In this document: piece by piece, positions 29,142-38,815 of the stretch | How the letters are laid out: every line of letters starts with the position of its first letter | How positions within the stretch are numbered: position 1 is the first letter of the stretch | Source: an uncultured Lachnospiraceae bacterium | Lineage (GTDB): Bacteria; Bacillota; Clostridia; Lachnospirales; Lachnospiraceae | Length of the DNA stretch: 64,000 bases | Direction: 5' to 3' | Assembly (NCBI GenBank): GCA_905234595.1 | Contig: CAJOID010000013.1 | Span: 1 to 64,000 of the forward strand | Program-made: the position numbers and the translations under genes | The notes under the pieces: generated by a model | Told to the model about the DNA's origin: nothing | Database searches by the model: none | The model's input: only the letters and a program-made list of their open reading frames with translations

Positions 29142-30323
29142 TTGGCAGTTAAGCGCATAGTACTTACAAAAGCATATAACCGGAGAGTCCTCGTCTATAT
29201 GGAGGATAATAAACCCGTACGCATCAGGGTGATAGGAGATGAGCCGAGATTCCCGATAGGTACCGTGGTCATGGCGCGCGTCAAAAAGATGATCCCTTCA
29301 TCCGGAGCGTGTTTTGTGGATATAGGTGATGATACCGATTACTTTCTTCCTATACCGAAGTCCGTATCTGGACTGCATTTTGCAGATGGCAGGGAACATA
29401 CGGCTGTCAAGCCGGAAGATGTGGTGATGGTGCAGATCTCAAACGAAGCGGTCAAGCTCAAAAGCCCCTGTGTTACCGGCCGTATATCGATACATTCCAG
29501 ATATCTGGTACTCGAAGAGGGACGCGGAGTATCCTTTTCGTCCAAGATCGGTCAGAATGACAGAAAAACATTCAAATTACCCGAAATAATCAATACATAT
29601 TCTTCCAAATATCATATAATAGTAAGGACAGAGTCAAGAAATGTGAATGACCCTGAAATACTCAGTGAAGAACTCGTCCGGCTTGCCGAGATCTACGAGC
29701 ATATACTGTCGCGTAATAAGACCGCCCGTGTGGGTAATGTGTTATATTCCACACCCGGTTATCTGGAATCAACCCTGCTTGACTGGCTTAAATACGGATG
29801 TGATGAGGTTGTAACGGATCTGGAACCTTACAGGCAGATTTTAGAGCACGCAACCCTGGATCGCGGTATTCCTTTCAGGTTTTATACGGATGAGCTCCTG
29901 CCTCTCGGTAAACTGTATAAGCTTGAAACCTGTGTGGACGAATGCCTGAGCCGTAAGGTTTATCTTAGATCAGGCGCTTTTCTCGTAATCGAACAGGGTG
30001 AGACACTTACTGCGATAGATGTTAATTCGGGTCATAACACACGCGGCGATAAGGATAAGACTTCTTTTGAGATCAATATGGATGCTGCCGATGAGATATT
30101 CAGACAGCTGAGACTTCGTAATATCAGCGGGATGATATTGATAGATTATATCAACATGAACAGCAGAGATTATCTGGAACAGCTCATACACAAGACGGCT
30201 TCGGTCGTTAAGACGGATGATGTTCTGTGCAGATATATAGATACAACAGGCTTAGGCTTGTTTGAGTTAACACGAAAAAGGGTTTTTAAGAGTTTTACAG
30301 AACAATGGAAGGGTTCAGATTAA
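29142..30323 (+). CDS. Ribonuclease E/G family protein
   Basis: LTAIDVNSGHNTRGDKDKTSFEINMDAADEIFRQLRLRNISGMILIDYINM and TGLGLFELTRKRVFKS. Confidence 0.93.
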   Translation: MAVKRIVLTKAYNRRVLVYMEDNKPVRIRVIGDEPRFPIGTVVMARVKKMIPSSGACFVDIGDDTDYFLPIPKSVSGLHFADGREHTAVKPEDVVMVQISNEAVKLKSPCVTGRISIHSRYLVLEEGRGVSFSSKIGQNDRKTFKLPEIINTYSSKYHIIVRTESRNVNDPEILSEELVRLAEIYEHILSRNKTARVGNVLYSTPGYLESTLLDWLKYGCDEVVTDLEPYRQILEHATLDRGIPFRFYTDELLPLGKLYKLETCVDECLSRKVYLRSGAFLVIEQGETLTAIDVNSGHNTRGDKDKTSFEINMDAADEIFRQLRLRNISGMILIDYINMNSRDYLEQLIHKTASVVKTDDVLCRYIDTTGLGLFELTRKRVFKSFTEQWKGSD

Positions 30324-30886
30324 ACAGCATAAAGAATACCGGAGGAGGAAGGTTCCTAAAGAACTACGAGCTCAATTATACCAATAAAAAGGGCAATCCG
30401 AAGGTATATGAGATGGTATCCTACCGGGATATATCAGATCCGGAGGAGATAGGAACGAGAGTAGGCGGGGCTGTCATCGTGGCACTTAAGGGCGACCGGA
30501 TCCTGCTGCTCAAAGAATTCAGAATGGCGGTAAACCGCTTCGTATGGAATATGGTCGCAGGCTTCAAAGAGCACGGTGAGACCATGGAGGATTGCGTAAG
30601 ACGTGAACTCTATGAGGAATCAGGACTCAAGCTCGTGCGTATCAGGGAAATGCTTAAGCCTGCTTTTGCGGCAGTATCCATGTCGGACGTGTCGAATCAG
30701 CTTGTGATCGCTGATGTGGACGGCGAGATTTCCGATCACACCGAAGATGATGAACTGATCGAAGCCGGCTTTTACAGTAAAGAAGAAGTTGCGGAACTGA
30801 TCAGGAATGAGACATTTACATCCAGAGCACAGTTTGTTGCATATGCTTTCAGCCGTGGCTTTTTTGATGAAAAGGAGAACCCATGA
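30305..30886 (+). CDS. NUDIX hydrolase (ADP-ribose pyrophosphatase-like)
   Basis: GFKEHGETMEDCVRRELYEESGL Nudix box (GX5EX7REUXEEXGU). Confidence 0.9.
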   Translation: MEGFRLNSIKNTGGGRFLKNYELNYTNKKGNPKVYEMVSYRDISDPEEIGTRVGGAVIVALKGDRILLLKEFRMAVNRFVWNMVAGFKEHGETMEDCVRRELYEESGLKLVRIREMLKPAFAAVSMSDVSNQLVIADVDGEISDHTEDDELIEAGFYSKEEVAELIRNETFTSRAQFVAYAFSRGFFDEKENP

Positions 30887-31734
30887 AAGACAACAGGGTA
30901 GGAATCTTATATGCCGATATTCTTGAGAGCGGCCTTACTCATGAGTTTTTCTCAAGAATCCTGGATTCGTTTAAGAATTATTGCGAGCAGGAAGGGTATG
31001 TGATCTCTTTCTTAAATGCTCAGCCCAAATACCTGATGACGCATACATTCATCGATCAGGTGCGGGAAGATGAGTATGCAGGAGTGTTTATAGCCAATAT
31101 TCCCTATGACATGCCTGAAGTCACTGCTCTTTTCAAGGCAGACATCCCCGTGGTCAATATCGATTACAAGACTGAGGGTGCCATATCCATCACTTCTGAC
31201 AATATAAATGGTATCAATGATCTGATCAATTATATATGTATCGAGAAGAAGCACAAGAAGATCGCCTACATATCCGGAGATCCGGAGAGTGAAGTGAGCA
31301 AGACCAGACTCAGAGTGTTCAAGGAAGCTCTGGCCAATAACGGTATTGAAGTACGGTCTGCATATATACGTGAATCCAGATTCAGGGACATCCGTGATGT
31401 GACGCGTAAGACCGAGGAACTGCTCAATCTTCCGGATCCTCCTACATGTATCCTTTTTCCTGATGATTACGCCGCGATAGGCGGTATCAATGTTATACAT
31501 AACAGAGGTCTGGAGGTTCCCAAGGATATCTCATATTGCGGATATGACGGTATCAGTCTGGTGGGATTATGGGATCCCCAGCTGGCTACGGTTGTGCAGG
31601 ACACCGAGACAATGGGAGTTACGGCGGCACGCGAACTGATCAGACTTATGCGTAACGGTGAGTCGGGTGACGGCAGCGAGATAGTCATACCTACGAAGCT
31701 GCAGGTCGGTCATACCGTCAGTCAGATGTATTAA
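30883..31734 (+). CDS. LacI/PBP1-like sensor-domain protein lacking the DNA-binding HTH
   Basis: Starts in the ligand-binding fold (RVGILYADILESGLTHEFFSRILDSFKNYCEQEGY), has KIAYISGDPESEVSKTRLRVFKEAL and ISYCGYDGISLVGLWDPQLATVVQDTETMGVTAA; no N-terminal HTH or signal peptide. Confidence 0.85.
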   Translation: MKDNRVGILYADILESGLTHEFFSRILDSFKNYCEQEGYVISFLNAQPKYLMTHTFIDQVREDEYAGVFIANIPYDMPEVTALFKADIPVVNIDYKTEGAISITSDNINGINDLINYICIEKKHKKIAYISGDPESEVSKTRLRVFKEALANNGIEVRSAYIRESRFRDIRDVTRKTEELLNLPDPPTCILFPDDYAAIGGINVIHNRGLEVPKDISYCGYDGISLVGLWDPQLATVVQDTETMGVTAARELIRLMRNGESGDGSEIVIPTKLQVGHTVSQMY

Positions 31735-31750
31735 TGATTTTTTCGGGAAT

Positions 31751-34700
31751 ATGAATATTAGTTTATCGATACTGCTGGTCACTTTAGCTATAGTGGCAGC
31801 TGTTGCATTCAAGGTCATATATACGGGCAAGGTTAAGGAAGTCAATGATTCGCTGAGATTGATATGCGTATTCGGAGTGATCACCATATCCTTTTGCGCT
31901 CTTATCACCGTTTCATCCAAAGAAACGGCCACTTTCACGCTGTATACGATCTACTATATATTCTATGCGCTGACGATATATGCGTTTGTCAGATTTACTT
32001 ACATTTTCTGTAAGGGTAAAAGACGCTTGTTGTTTATGTCTCCGTTTTTTATCGGGACTCTGATAGTTATCCTGTTATTATTGTGGAATATGTATTCGCA
32101 GGAAGTCTTTACCGTATCCACATACTCCTTTGCGGGCGTGATATTCCCTGCTTCCGTAACTTACAGTCTGTTTCTTTTCTATATGGGATTTCTGGTAGTG
32201 GAATCTGTGTCTGCCGGAATAAATGCATTCAGATATATGCTTAAGAGTGCCAGGATCTATAAGGCACGCTATGCTTATATTATTTTTGTCATATTATTCC
32301 ACCTGGCTCTTGAGTTTATCGGATATTACCAATCGATCCCTACGGTTATCAAGGCGTTTTTCCTGTTACCTGAAGGCCTGTTCCTGGCTTATATATCAAG
32401 TTCGTTTACTACGCGTAAACTGACCATGTCTGTTCTGACTCATGTGATGGACAATACATCCGACGGTCTGATGATCTATGACGAGAATGATTATCTCATG
32501 TATCACAACAAAAGGACCGAGGATATCCTGACACCTGAGCAGCTGGCAGACTTCTATGAGATGAACCGGATAGATGAGTGGAGTTCCCAGCTGGAGGAGT
32601 TCAACGGTATCAATATCAAATCAATGGAGGTCGACGGCAAGAAATGCTATTTCAATATCTACAAGCATTCATTTGTTGAGAACGGCTCATATATCGGTAC
32701 CAGTTATCAGTTCCAGGATATAACGGAATCCTTTGAACGGTTCTCCATGATCGAAGAGACCAATGAAGAACTCAAGCGCGCAGCTCATATGAAATCCGAT
32801 TTCCTCGCAAATATGAGCCATGAGATACGTACTCCCATGAATGCGGTCATAGGACTGGCCGAGATGTCTCTCAGAGAGGAGATGACCGACCAGGCACGTG
32901 ATTATATATCCCAGATCAAGTCTTCGGGACGTAATCTGCTCAATATCATCAATGACATTCTGGATTTCTCCAAGATCGAATCCGGCAAGATGGATATCAT
33001 ACCTGAAGAATATGAACCCTTGAGCGAATTCAATGATGTTGCGAACACCCTTGTCACGAGGATAGGCGATAAGGATCTGGAACTCACCATGGAGGAGAAT
33101 CCCAATGTTCCCACAAGGCTGTACGGTGATGTCCTGAGGATCAGGCAGATACTGGTAAATCTCGCGAACAATGCCATAAAGTTCACTGATCACGGGCGCG
33201 TTCAGATAATCAATGATTATGAAAAGATCGATGATGAGACGATAATGCTCAGATTTCATGTTGTTGACACCGGACGCGGTATCAAAAAAGAAGATCTGAA
33301 GAAACTGTTTGTTTCTTTCCAGCAGGTTGATTCCAAACGGAACCGTTCCATAGAGGGTACGGGTCTCGGACTGGCCATATCCAAATCCCTGGTGGAAGCC
33401 ATGGGAGGAAGCATCGGAGTAGAGAGTGAATACGGTAAGGGCAGTGATTTCTATTTTGAGATCCCCCAGAAGGTGGTAAGCTGGTCACCGTCGATCGTGG
33501 TAGAGAACCCCGAAAACATATTTGCCATGGGTATGTTTCACAAGAAGTACCTGGCCAGAAGGTTTTTCCTTGATTGCTCCAGGATGGGTGTGTTTAATGT
33601 CGTGCTCAAATTCGCTGAAGATTATGAAGATACATGTGATCTGTATGCGGATATGCTTGATGATCACCGCAGATACCTGTTCTTTGAAGAAAAAGACTAT
33701 AAGGATCAGGTGAGGGAACTGCTTTTGAATGATCCCGATCTTGTAGGAGTCATGCTTGCTGATTTCGGATCTGTTTTCAAGCCGGATCTTAAGAATCTGC
33801 GTATGATCAGGAAGCCTTTTTCAACTGCTGCGATCGCCATAGCTCTTAATAATATGGAGTTCAACCTGAATAACGAGGATGGAAAAGCTTTTTCAACGGA
33901 TTTCACCGCTCCGGATGCCAGGATCCTGATAGTTGATGATAACATGGTCAATCTGACTGTCGCAGAAGGGCTTCTTGAACCTCTGAAGATGCAGATCGAT
34001 TGTGCGGCATCGGGTAAGGAAGCCATCGATCTGATCAATGTAAACAGGTATGATATCGTATTCATGGATCATATGATGCCTGAGATGGATGGTGTTGAGA
34101 CTACGCATATCATCAGGAGAATGTATCCTGAGATGGAAAACATGCCTATCATTGCATTGACTGCAAATGCCGTCAGCGGCGTTAAAGAATTTTTCCTCAA
34201 GGAAGGCATGAATGATTTCATACCCAAGCCTATCGAGATCAGGGAGATCATGTCCAAGGTTAAACAATGGCTTCCTTCGGAGAAGATAGTTAAGGGCTAT
34301 GAACTGGTTAATAACAGTGATGAACCTGAAGAATCGATCATGATCCCGGGGCTTGATACCGAAAAAGCCATAGGAATGATCGGTTCCGTACAGCTGTATC
34401 TTAAAATCCTGAATGAGTATTACAGGAATATAGAACCCAATCATTCACAGCTTGAAAAAGAATATTCCGGAGAAAACTGGGCTGAATATACCGTTAAAGT
34501 TCATGCGCTTAAGAGCTCATCCCGCCAGATAGGTGCTATCTGTCTGGCTGATAAGGCTGCCAAACTCGAAGAGGCCGGTAAGGCAGGAGACATCGGATAC
34601 ATACGCGCCAACAATTCGGATGCTCTTGATGAATATCTTGCACTGAAGGCTGTGTTAAGAGAATACTGCGCGCCGGATGATGCAGGCGAAAAGAAGATCA

Positions 34701-34912
34701 TCCCCGATGATACACTTAATGATATATTGAACAGGACAATAACAGCATCAGATGATCTGGATATGGATGTAATGGAAGGAATAGTGAACGAACTCAGATC
34801 ATATTCGTATGAGGAAGATATACAGGGAGATATTGATGCTCTGATCGAAGCTGCAGAGCTTATGGATGTCTTTACATGCAGCGAGATAGCATCAAAGCTT
34901 CTTTCCAGATGA
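31751..34912 (+). CDS. Hybrid histidine kinase (7TM, PAS, HisKA, HATPase, degenerate REC-like region, REC, Hpt)
   Basis: FLANMSHEIRTPMNAVIGLAEMSLRE; GTGLGLAISKSLVEAMGG; ILIVDDNMVNLTVAEGLL...FMDHMMPEMDG; Hpt VHALKSSSRQIGA. Confidence 0.92.
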   Translation: MNISLSILLVTLAIVAAVAFKVIYTGKVKEVNDSLRLICVFGVITISFCALITVSSKETATFTLYTIYYIFYALTIYAFVRFTYIFCKGKRRLLFMSPFFIGTLIVILLLLWNMYSQEVFTVSTYSFAGVIFPASVTYSLFLFYMGFLVVESVSAGINAFRYMLKSARIYKARYAYIIFVILFHLALEFIGYYQSIPTVIKAFFLLPEGLFLAYISSSFTTRKLTMSVLTHVMDNTSDGLMIYDENDYLMYHNKRTEDILTPEQLADFYEMNRIDEWSSQLEEFNGINIKSMEVDGKKCYFNIYKHSFVENGSYIGTSYQFQDITESFERFSMIEETNEELKRAAHMKSDFLANMSHEIRTPMNAVIGLAEMSLREEMTDQARDYISQIKSSGRNLLNIINDILDFSKIESGKMDIIPEEYEPLSEFNDVANTLVTRIGDKDLELTMEENPNVPTRLYGDVLRIRQILVNLANNAIKFTDHGRVQIINDYEKIDDETIMLRFHVVDTGRGIKKEDLKKLFVSFQQVDSKRNRSIEGTGLGLAISKSLVEAMGGSIGVESEYGKGSDFYFEIPQKVVSWSPSIVVENPENIFAMGMFHKKYLARRFFLDCSRMGVFNVVLKFAEDYEDTCDLYADMLDDHRRYLFFEEKDYKDQVRELLLNDPDLVGVMLADFGSVFKPDLKNLRMIRKPFSTAAIAIALNNMEFNLNNEDGKAFSTDFTAPDARILIVDDNMVNLTVAEGLLEPLKMQIDCAASGKEAIDLINVNRYDIVFMDHMMPEMDGVETTHIIRRMYPEMENMPIIALTANAVSGVKEFFLKEGMNDFIPKPIEIREIMSKVKQWLPSEKIVKGYELVNNSDEPEESIMIPGLDTEKAIGMIGSVQLYLKILNEYYRNIEPNHSQLEKEYSGENWAEYTVKVHALKSSSRQIGAICLADKAAKLEEAGKAGDIGYIRANNSDALDEYLALKAVLREYCAPDDAGEKKIIPDDTLNDILNRTITASDDLDMDVMEGIVNELRSYSYEEDIQGDIDALIEAAELMDVFTCSEIASKLLSR

Positions 34913-35991
34913 TCGTTTTCCCGGATAAATTTAAGATGACGGGAACTGATGCAGGCAGATCAGCTGACGGCCGGGATATCATTAACCTGCAGATAACGGT
35001 CTCCGATACAGGTACAGGTATCTCAAAGGAGGATCTGGGCAAACTTTTTGCCAAATTCGAACGTCTGGATCTGGAGAGGAACAGTACCAAGGAAGGTACG
35101 GGACTGGGGCTTGCCATAACCAAGAGACTGCTCGACATGATGAACGGCAGTATCGAGGTTGAGAGCGAGTATGGCTGGGGATCGACTTTTAAGCTCACTA
35201 TTCCTCAGGTTGTGACTTCGCGTGAGTCTATAGGCAATTTTAAAGAGAAATTCGAGAAGAGTCTCGGAGAAAAAGCGGAATACCATGAGAGCTTCAGGGC
35301 GCCCGATGCGAAGATCCTGATAGTGGATGATACCAGGATGAACCTGATAGTCGCGACGCAGTTCCTTAAGGATACGGGCCTCAATATAGATACTGCAGGA
35401 GGTGGCAGGGAGGCTGTCGAACTCGCGCTTGAGAGTAAATATGATGTGATCCTGATGGACCAGCGTATGCCCGAAATGGATGGTGCGGCTGCTCTTAAGG
35501 AGATAAAATCTCATACGGACGGACCGAACATAGATACTCCCGTGATATGTCTTACGGCTGATGCCGTGATCGGAGCCAGAGAAAGATATCTCGCCAAAGG
35601 CTTTAACGACTATCTGACCAAACCGATTGATTCGATATCTCTGGAATCGATGCTCAGGAAGTATCTGCCTGCGGAATATGTAAGTACCTTCCCCGATAAA
35701 AAGGAAATCCTTGATAACTCGCTGGCGGAAGGTGACTTGGAACTCTATGGGGTGAATGTACATTCTCTTAAGAGTACTTCGGCAGTCATTGGCGCAGAAA
35801 GCGTACGTACTATTGCAGCTAAACTTGAAAAAGCAGCAATGTCGGGCGAGAATAAGGATCTTACACCGGATCATGAAGACCTGATGAGACTTTATGAGAG
35901 TGTTATGAGATCTATCAGTTCCGTAATAACCGATGAAGCGGTTCCTGCGGAAGATGATGACGGGGATATCCTGGAGTTTGCACCGGATTAG
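34909..35991 (+). pseudogene. 5'-truncated hybrid histidine kinase (HATPase remnant, REC, Hpt); lacks sensor and HisKA
   Basis: Starts within HATPase (LQITVSDTGTGISKEDLGKLFAKFERLD...GTGLGLAITKRLL), then REC and Hpt (VHSLKSTSAVIGA). No sensor, HisKA or N-box. Strong similarity to the C-terminal half of 53038-55653. Confidence 0.75.
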
Positions 35992-35993
35992 TT

Positions 35994-36021
35994 CTTGACA
36001 TGTGATCAGGATTTATATATT
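35994..36021 (+). promoter_or_regulatory. Sigma-A-type promoter for the rplU operon
   Basis: TTGACA, 17-nt spacer, TATTAT. Confidence 0.6.
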
Positions 36022-36029
36022 ATATTACA

Positions 36030-36105
36030 GTATGCCGCTTGGCGAGGTATAAGTGTGCCCATGCACCACCGTAACCGGCGAGAATAGTAGGACAGGAGGG
36101 ATAAG
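36030..36105 (+). ncRNA. Probable ribosomal protein L21 leader
   Basis: Structured-looking leader (gccgcttggcgaggtataagtgtgcccatgcaccaccgtaaccggcgag) directly before the rplU RBS (aggaggg); L21 leaders are established in Firmicutes. No covariance model run. Confidence 0.55.
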
Positions 36106-36107
36106 AT

Positions 36108-36413
36108 ATGTACGCAATCATTGAAACAGGTGGTAAGCAGTACAAGGTGTCTGAAGGTGAAGAGATCAAAGTCGAGAAGCTTGAAGCTAATGTCGGCGAT
36201 GAAGTGACTTTTGACAAGGTAATTGCTGTATCCGACGGCTCACTCAAAGTAGCCGGTGATGTAGCCAATTCCAGCGTTAAGGCCACAGTACTTGATCAGG
36301 GACGTGGACGTAAGGTCATCGTTTACAAGTACAAACCCAAGAGCGGTTACCACAAGAAGAACGGTCACAGACAGCCTTTTACCAAGGTTCGTATTGATTC
36401 CATCAATGCATAA
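36108..36413 (+). CDS. rplU: 50S ribosomal protein L21
   Basis: [25 protein letters not shown]...[22 protein letters not shown]. Confidence 0.98.
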   Translation: MYAIIETGGKQYKVSEGEEIKVEKLEANVGDEVTFDKVIAVSDGSLKVAGDVANSSVKATVLDQGRGRKVIVYKYKPKSGYHKKNGHRQPFTKVRIDSINA

Positions 36414-36416
36414 GAG

Positions 36417-36755
36417 ATGACCGAAGTCATATTCACACAGAATGCCGACCATAAGATAACCGGTTTTATCAGCCGGGGTCATGCAGGATTCGCAAGGAGA
36501 GGCAAAGATGTTGTCTGTGCAGCGATATCCGTGTTGACCATCAATGCGGTCAATTCTATCGAAAAGATAGCAAAAGCCGAGGCGGATGTGGTTCAGAATA
36601 AAAAGGAAGGGCAGATAAGCTTCCGTTTATTATCGGAACCCGATGATAAAACAGAGACTATACTCAGGAGTCTTATATTGGGACTTAAAGGAGTAGTTGC
36701 GGATTACGGCGGCAGGTATTGCAAAGTGACAATCGAGGAGGAAGAACAATGTTAA
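36417..36755 (+). CDS. prp: Ribosomal-processing cysteine protease Prp
   Basis: [29 protein letters not shown] motif; between rplU and rpmA. Confidence 0.94.
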   Translation: MTEVIFTQNADHKITGFISRGHAGFARRGKDVVCAAISVLTINAVNSIEKIAKAEADVVQNKKEGQISFRLLSEPDDKTETILRSLILGLKGVVADYGGRYCKVTIEEEEQC

Positions 36756-37033
36756 GAATGGACCTTCAGTTCTTTGCACATAAGAAGGGCGTGGGCTCTA
36801 CCAAGAACGGTAGAGATTCAGAGTCCAAGAGACTTGGTGCGAAACGTGCCGACGGACAGATAGTGAAAGCCGGCAATATTCTTTACAGACAGCGCGGAAC
36901 TCATATTCATCCCGGTGAGAATGTAGGGATCGGCGGAGATGATACATTATATGCTCTTAAGGACGGAGTATTAAGATTCGAACGTAAGGGCAAGTTCAAG
37001 AAGCAGGCATCTGTTTATCCTGTAGAGAAGTAA
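36749..37033 (+). CDS. rpmA: 50S ribosomal protein L27 with Prp-cleavable N-terminal extension
   Basis: [39 protein letters not shown]. Confidence 0.98.
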   Translation: MLRMDLQFFAHKKGVGSTKNGRDSESKRLGAKRADGQIVKAGNILYRQRGTHIHPGENVGIGGDDTLYALKDGVLRFERKGKFKKQASVYPVEK

Positions 37034-37039
37034 AGGTTA

Positions 37040-37075
37040 GGCTTCGGGCTCAGTCAGTCCGAAGCCATATTTTTA
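37040..37075 (+). terminator. Intrinsic terminator after rpmA
   Basis: GGCTTCGG...CCGAAGCC stem then ATATTTTT; a second AGTACGG...CCGTACT stem follows at 37076-37103. Confidence 0.75.
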
Positions 37076-37120
37076 AGTACGGCTGCTTATAAGCGTCCGT
37101 ACTGTAATAGGTAAGAGGTT

Positions 37121-38407
37121 ATGTTTGCTGATAGAGCCCGTATCACTGTTATAAGTGGAAAAGGCGGGGATGGACATGTCTCCTTCAGAAGAGAAAAATA
37201 CGTGCCTGACGGCGGACCCGACGGCGGTGACGGAGGAAACGGCGGAAGCGTTGTTTTCACGGTCGATGACGGCTTAAATACACTGACGGATTACCGTCAT
37301 GTACATAAGTATGCGGCTGAAGCCGGTGAAGACGGCAAAAAGAGAAACTGCCACGGCAAGAACGGTTCGGATATCATACTGAAAGTACCTGAAGGTACTG
37401 TAATAAAGGATGCCGAGACAGGACGCGTGATAGCGGATATGTCCGGTGACACCAGAGAGTATGTGATCTTAAAGGGCGGACACGGCGGAAACGGCAACCA
37501 GCATTATGCAACCAGCTCAATGCAGGCTCCCAAGTATGCTCAGCCCGGTCAGCCGGCCAGAAGCCTGGATCTGATTCTTGAGCTCAAGATGATCGCCGAT
37601 GTCGGACTTGTAGGATTTCCGAATGTTGGTAAATCGACTTTTCTGGCAAGAGTGACCAATGCAAAACCCAAGATCGCAAATTATCATTTCACTACACTCA
37701 GTCCCAATCTCGGTGTGGTCGATCTGGATGGTTCCGCCGGTTTCGTGATAGCGGATATACCGGGGCTTATCGAAGGAGCTTCCGACGGTGCGGGACTGGG
37801 ACATGAATTCCTGCGCCATATTGAGAGGACCAGGGCTATAATCCATATAGTGGATGCCTCATCGAGTGAGGGCAGAGATCCCGTAGAGGATATATATGCG
37901 ATCAACAAAGAACTTCACGAGTATAATGAAGAGATCGCATCCCGTCCTCAGATCATTGCCGCCAATAAGACTGATATCATAGCCGAAGGAGAAGACCCTG
38001 TAGGCAGACTGAAAGCCGAATTTGAGCCTCAGGGGATAGAAGTCGTACCCATCAGTGCCGCTACGGGCGATGGGGTTCAGGCTTTGCTCTATAAAGTAAA
38101 TGCAATGCTGGATGAATTGCCTAAAGAACGTATCGTATTCGAACAGGAATATGATCCGGAGACCGAAATGAGGTTCTCGGATGAACCTTATACGGTGGAA
38201 TATGATGCGGCAGCGGATGAGTATGTGGTAGAAGGTCCTCGTATCGAGAAGATGCTCGGATATACCAATCTTGAGTCTGAGAAGGGCTTCACTTTCTTCC
38301 AGAAATTCCTTAAGGAAAACGGTATCCTTGATGAACTGGAAGCACTCGGCATAGGTGAAGGCGATACGGTCCGTATGTACGGATTGTCTTTTGACTATTA
38401 TAAGTAG
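37121..38407 (+). CDS. obgE: GTPase ObgE
   Basis: Gly-rich Obg fold (GGPDGGDGGNGGSVVF), P-loop [37 protein letters not shown]-terminal OCT domain. Confidence 0.98.
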   Translation: MFADRARITVISGKGGDGHVSFRREKYVPDGGPDGGDGGNGGSVVFTVDDGLNTLTDYRHVHKYAAEAGEDGKKRNCHGKNGSDIILKVPEGTVIKDAETGRVIADMSGDTREYVILKGGHGGNGNQHYATSSMQAPKYAQPGQPARSLDLILELKMIADVGLVGFPNVGKSTFLARVTNAKPKIANYHFTTLSPNLGVVDLDGSAGFVIADIPGLIEGASDGAGLGHEFLRHIERTRAIIHIVDASSSEGRDPVEDIYAINKELHEYNEEIASRPQIIAANKTDIIAEGEDPVGRLKAEFEPQGIEVVPISAATGDGVQALLYKVNAMLDELPKERIVFEQEYDPETEMRFSDEPYTVEYDAAADEYVVEGPRIEKMLGYTNLESEKGFTFFQKFLKENGILDELEALGIGEGDTVRMYGLSFDYYK

Positions 38408-38416
38408 GTGAGTGGA

Positions 38417-38713
38417 ATGGGATATATCAAGACCAGTAAACAGAGAGCACACTTAAAGAGTCTGGCTATGAATATCGATCCGATATTTCAGGTCGGCAAA
38501 TCCAGCCTGACACCCGAGGTGACGGAAGCTATCCGTGAATCGTTCAATACACATGAGCTGATCAAGATCGGTGTGTTGAAGAACTGTATGGATGATCCCC
38601 GCGAACTCGGCGAGATCATAGCTGAGAGGACCGGAGCCGAGCTTGTACAGACGATTGGTAAGAAGATCGTGCTATACAAGCGTGACACTAAGAATCCGAA
38701 AATAGAACTGTGA
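38417..38713 (+). CDS. yhbY: YhbY/CRS1-CRM RNA-binding protein
   Basis: QRAHLKSLAMNIDPIFQVGKSSLTPEVTEAIRESFNTHELIKIGVLKN. Confidence 0.93.
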   Translation: MGYIKTSKQRAHLKSLAMNIDPIFQVGKSSLTPEVTEAIRESFNTHELIKIGVLKNCMDDPRELGEIIAERTGAELVQTIGKKIVLYKRDTKNPKIEL

Positions 38714-38720
38714 TCACCTT

Positions 38721-38792
38721 GGATCGAACAATACAGATCATCCCAACTGCGGCCCGTTAGTCCTCGTTGCGGATGACTGTATTGCCCGATCC
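38721..38792. repeat. 72-bp palindromic intergenic element
   Basis: ggatcgaacaatacagatcatcc ... ggatgactgtattgcccgatcc form ~22-nt imperfect inverted arms around caactgcggcccgttagtcctcgttgc. Confidence 0.7.
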
Positions 38793-38815
38793 TTAGATAT
38801 TTAGCACGGAAAAAT

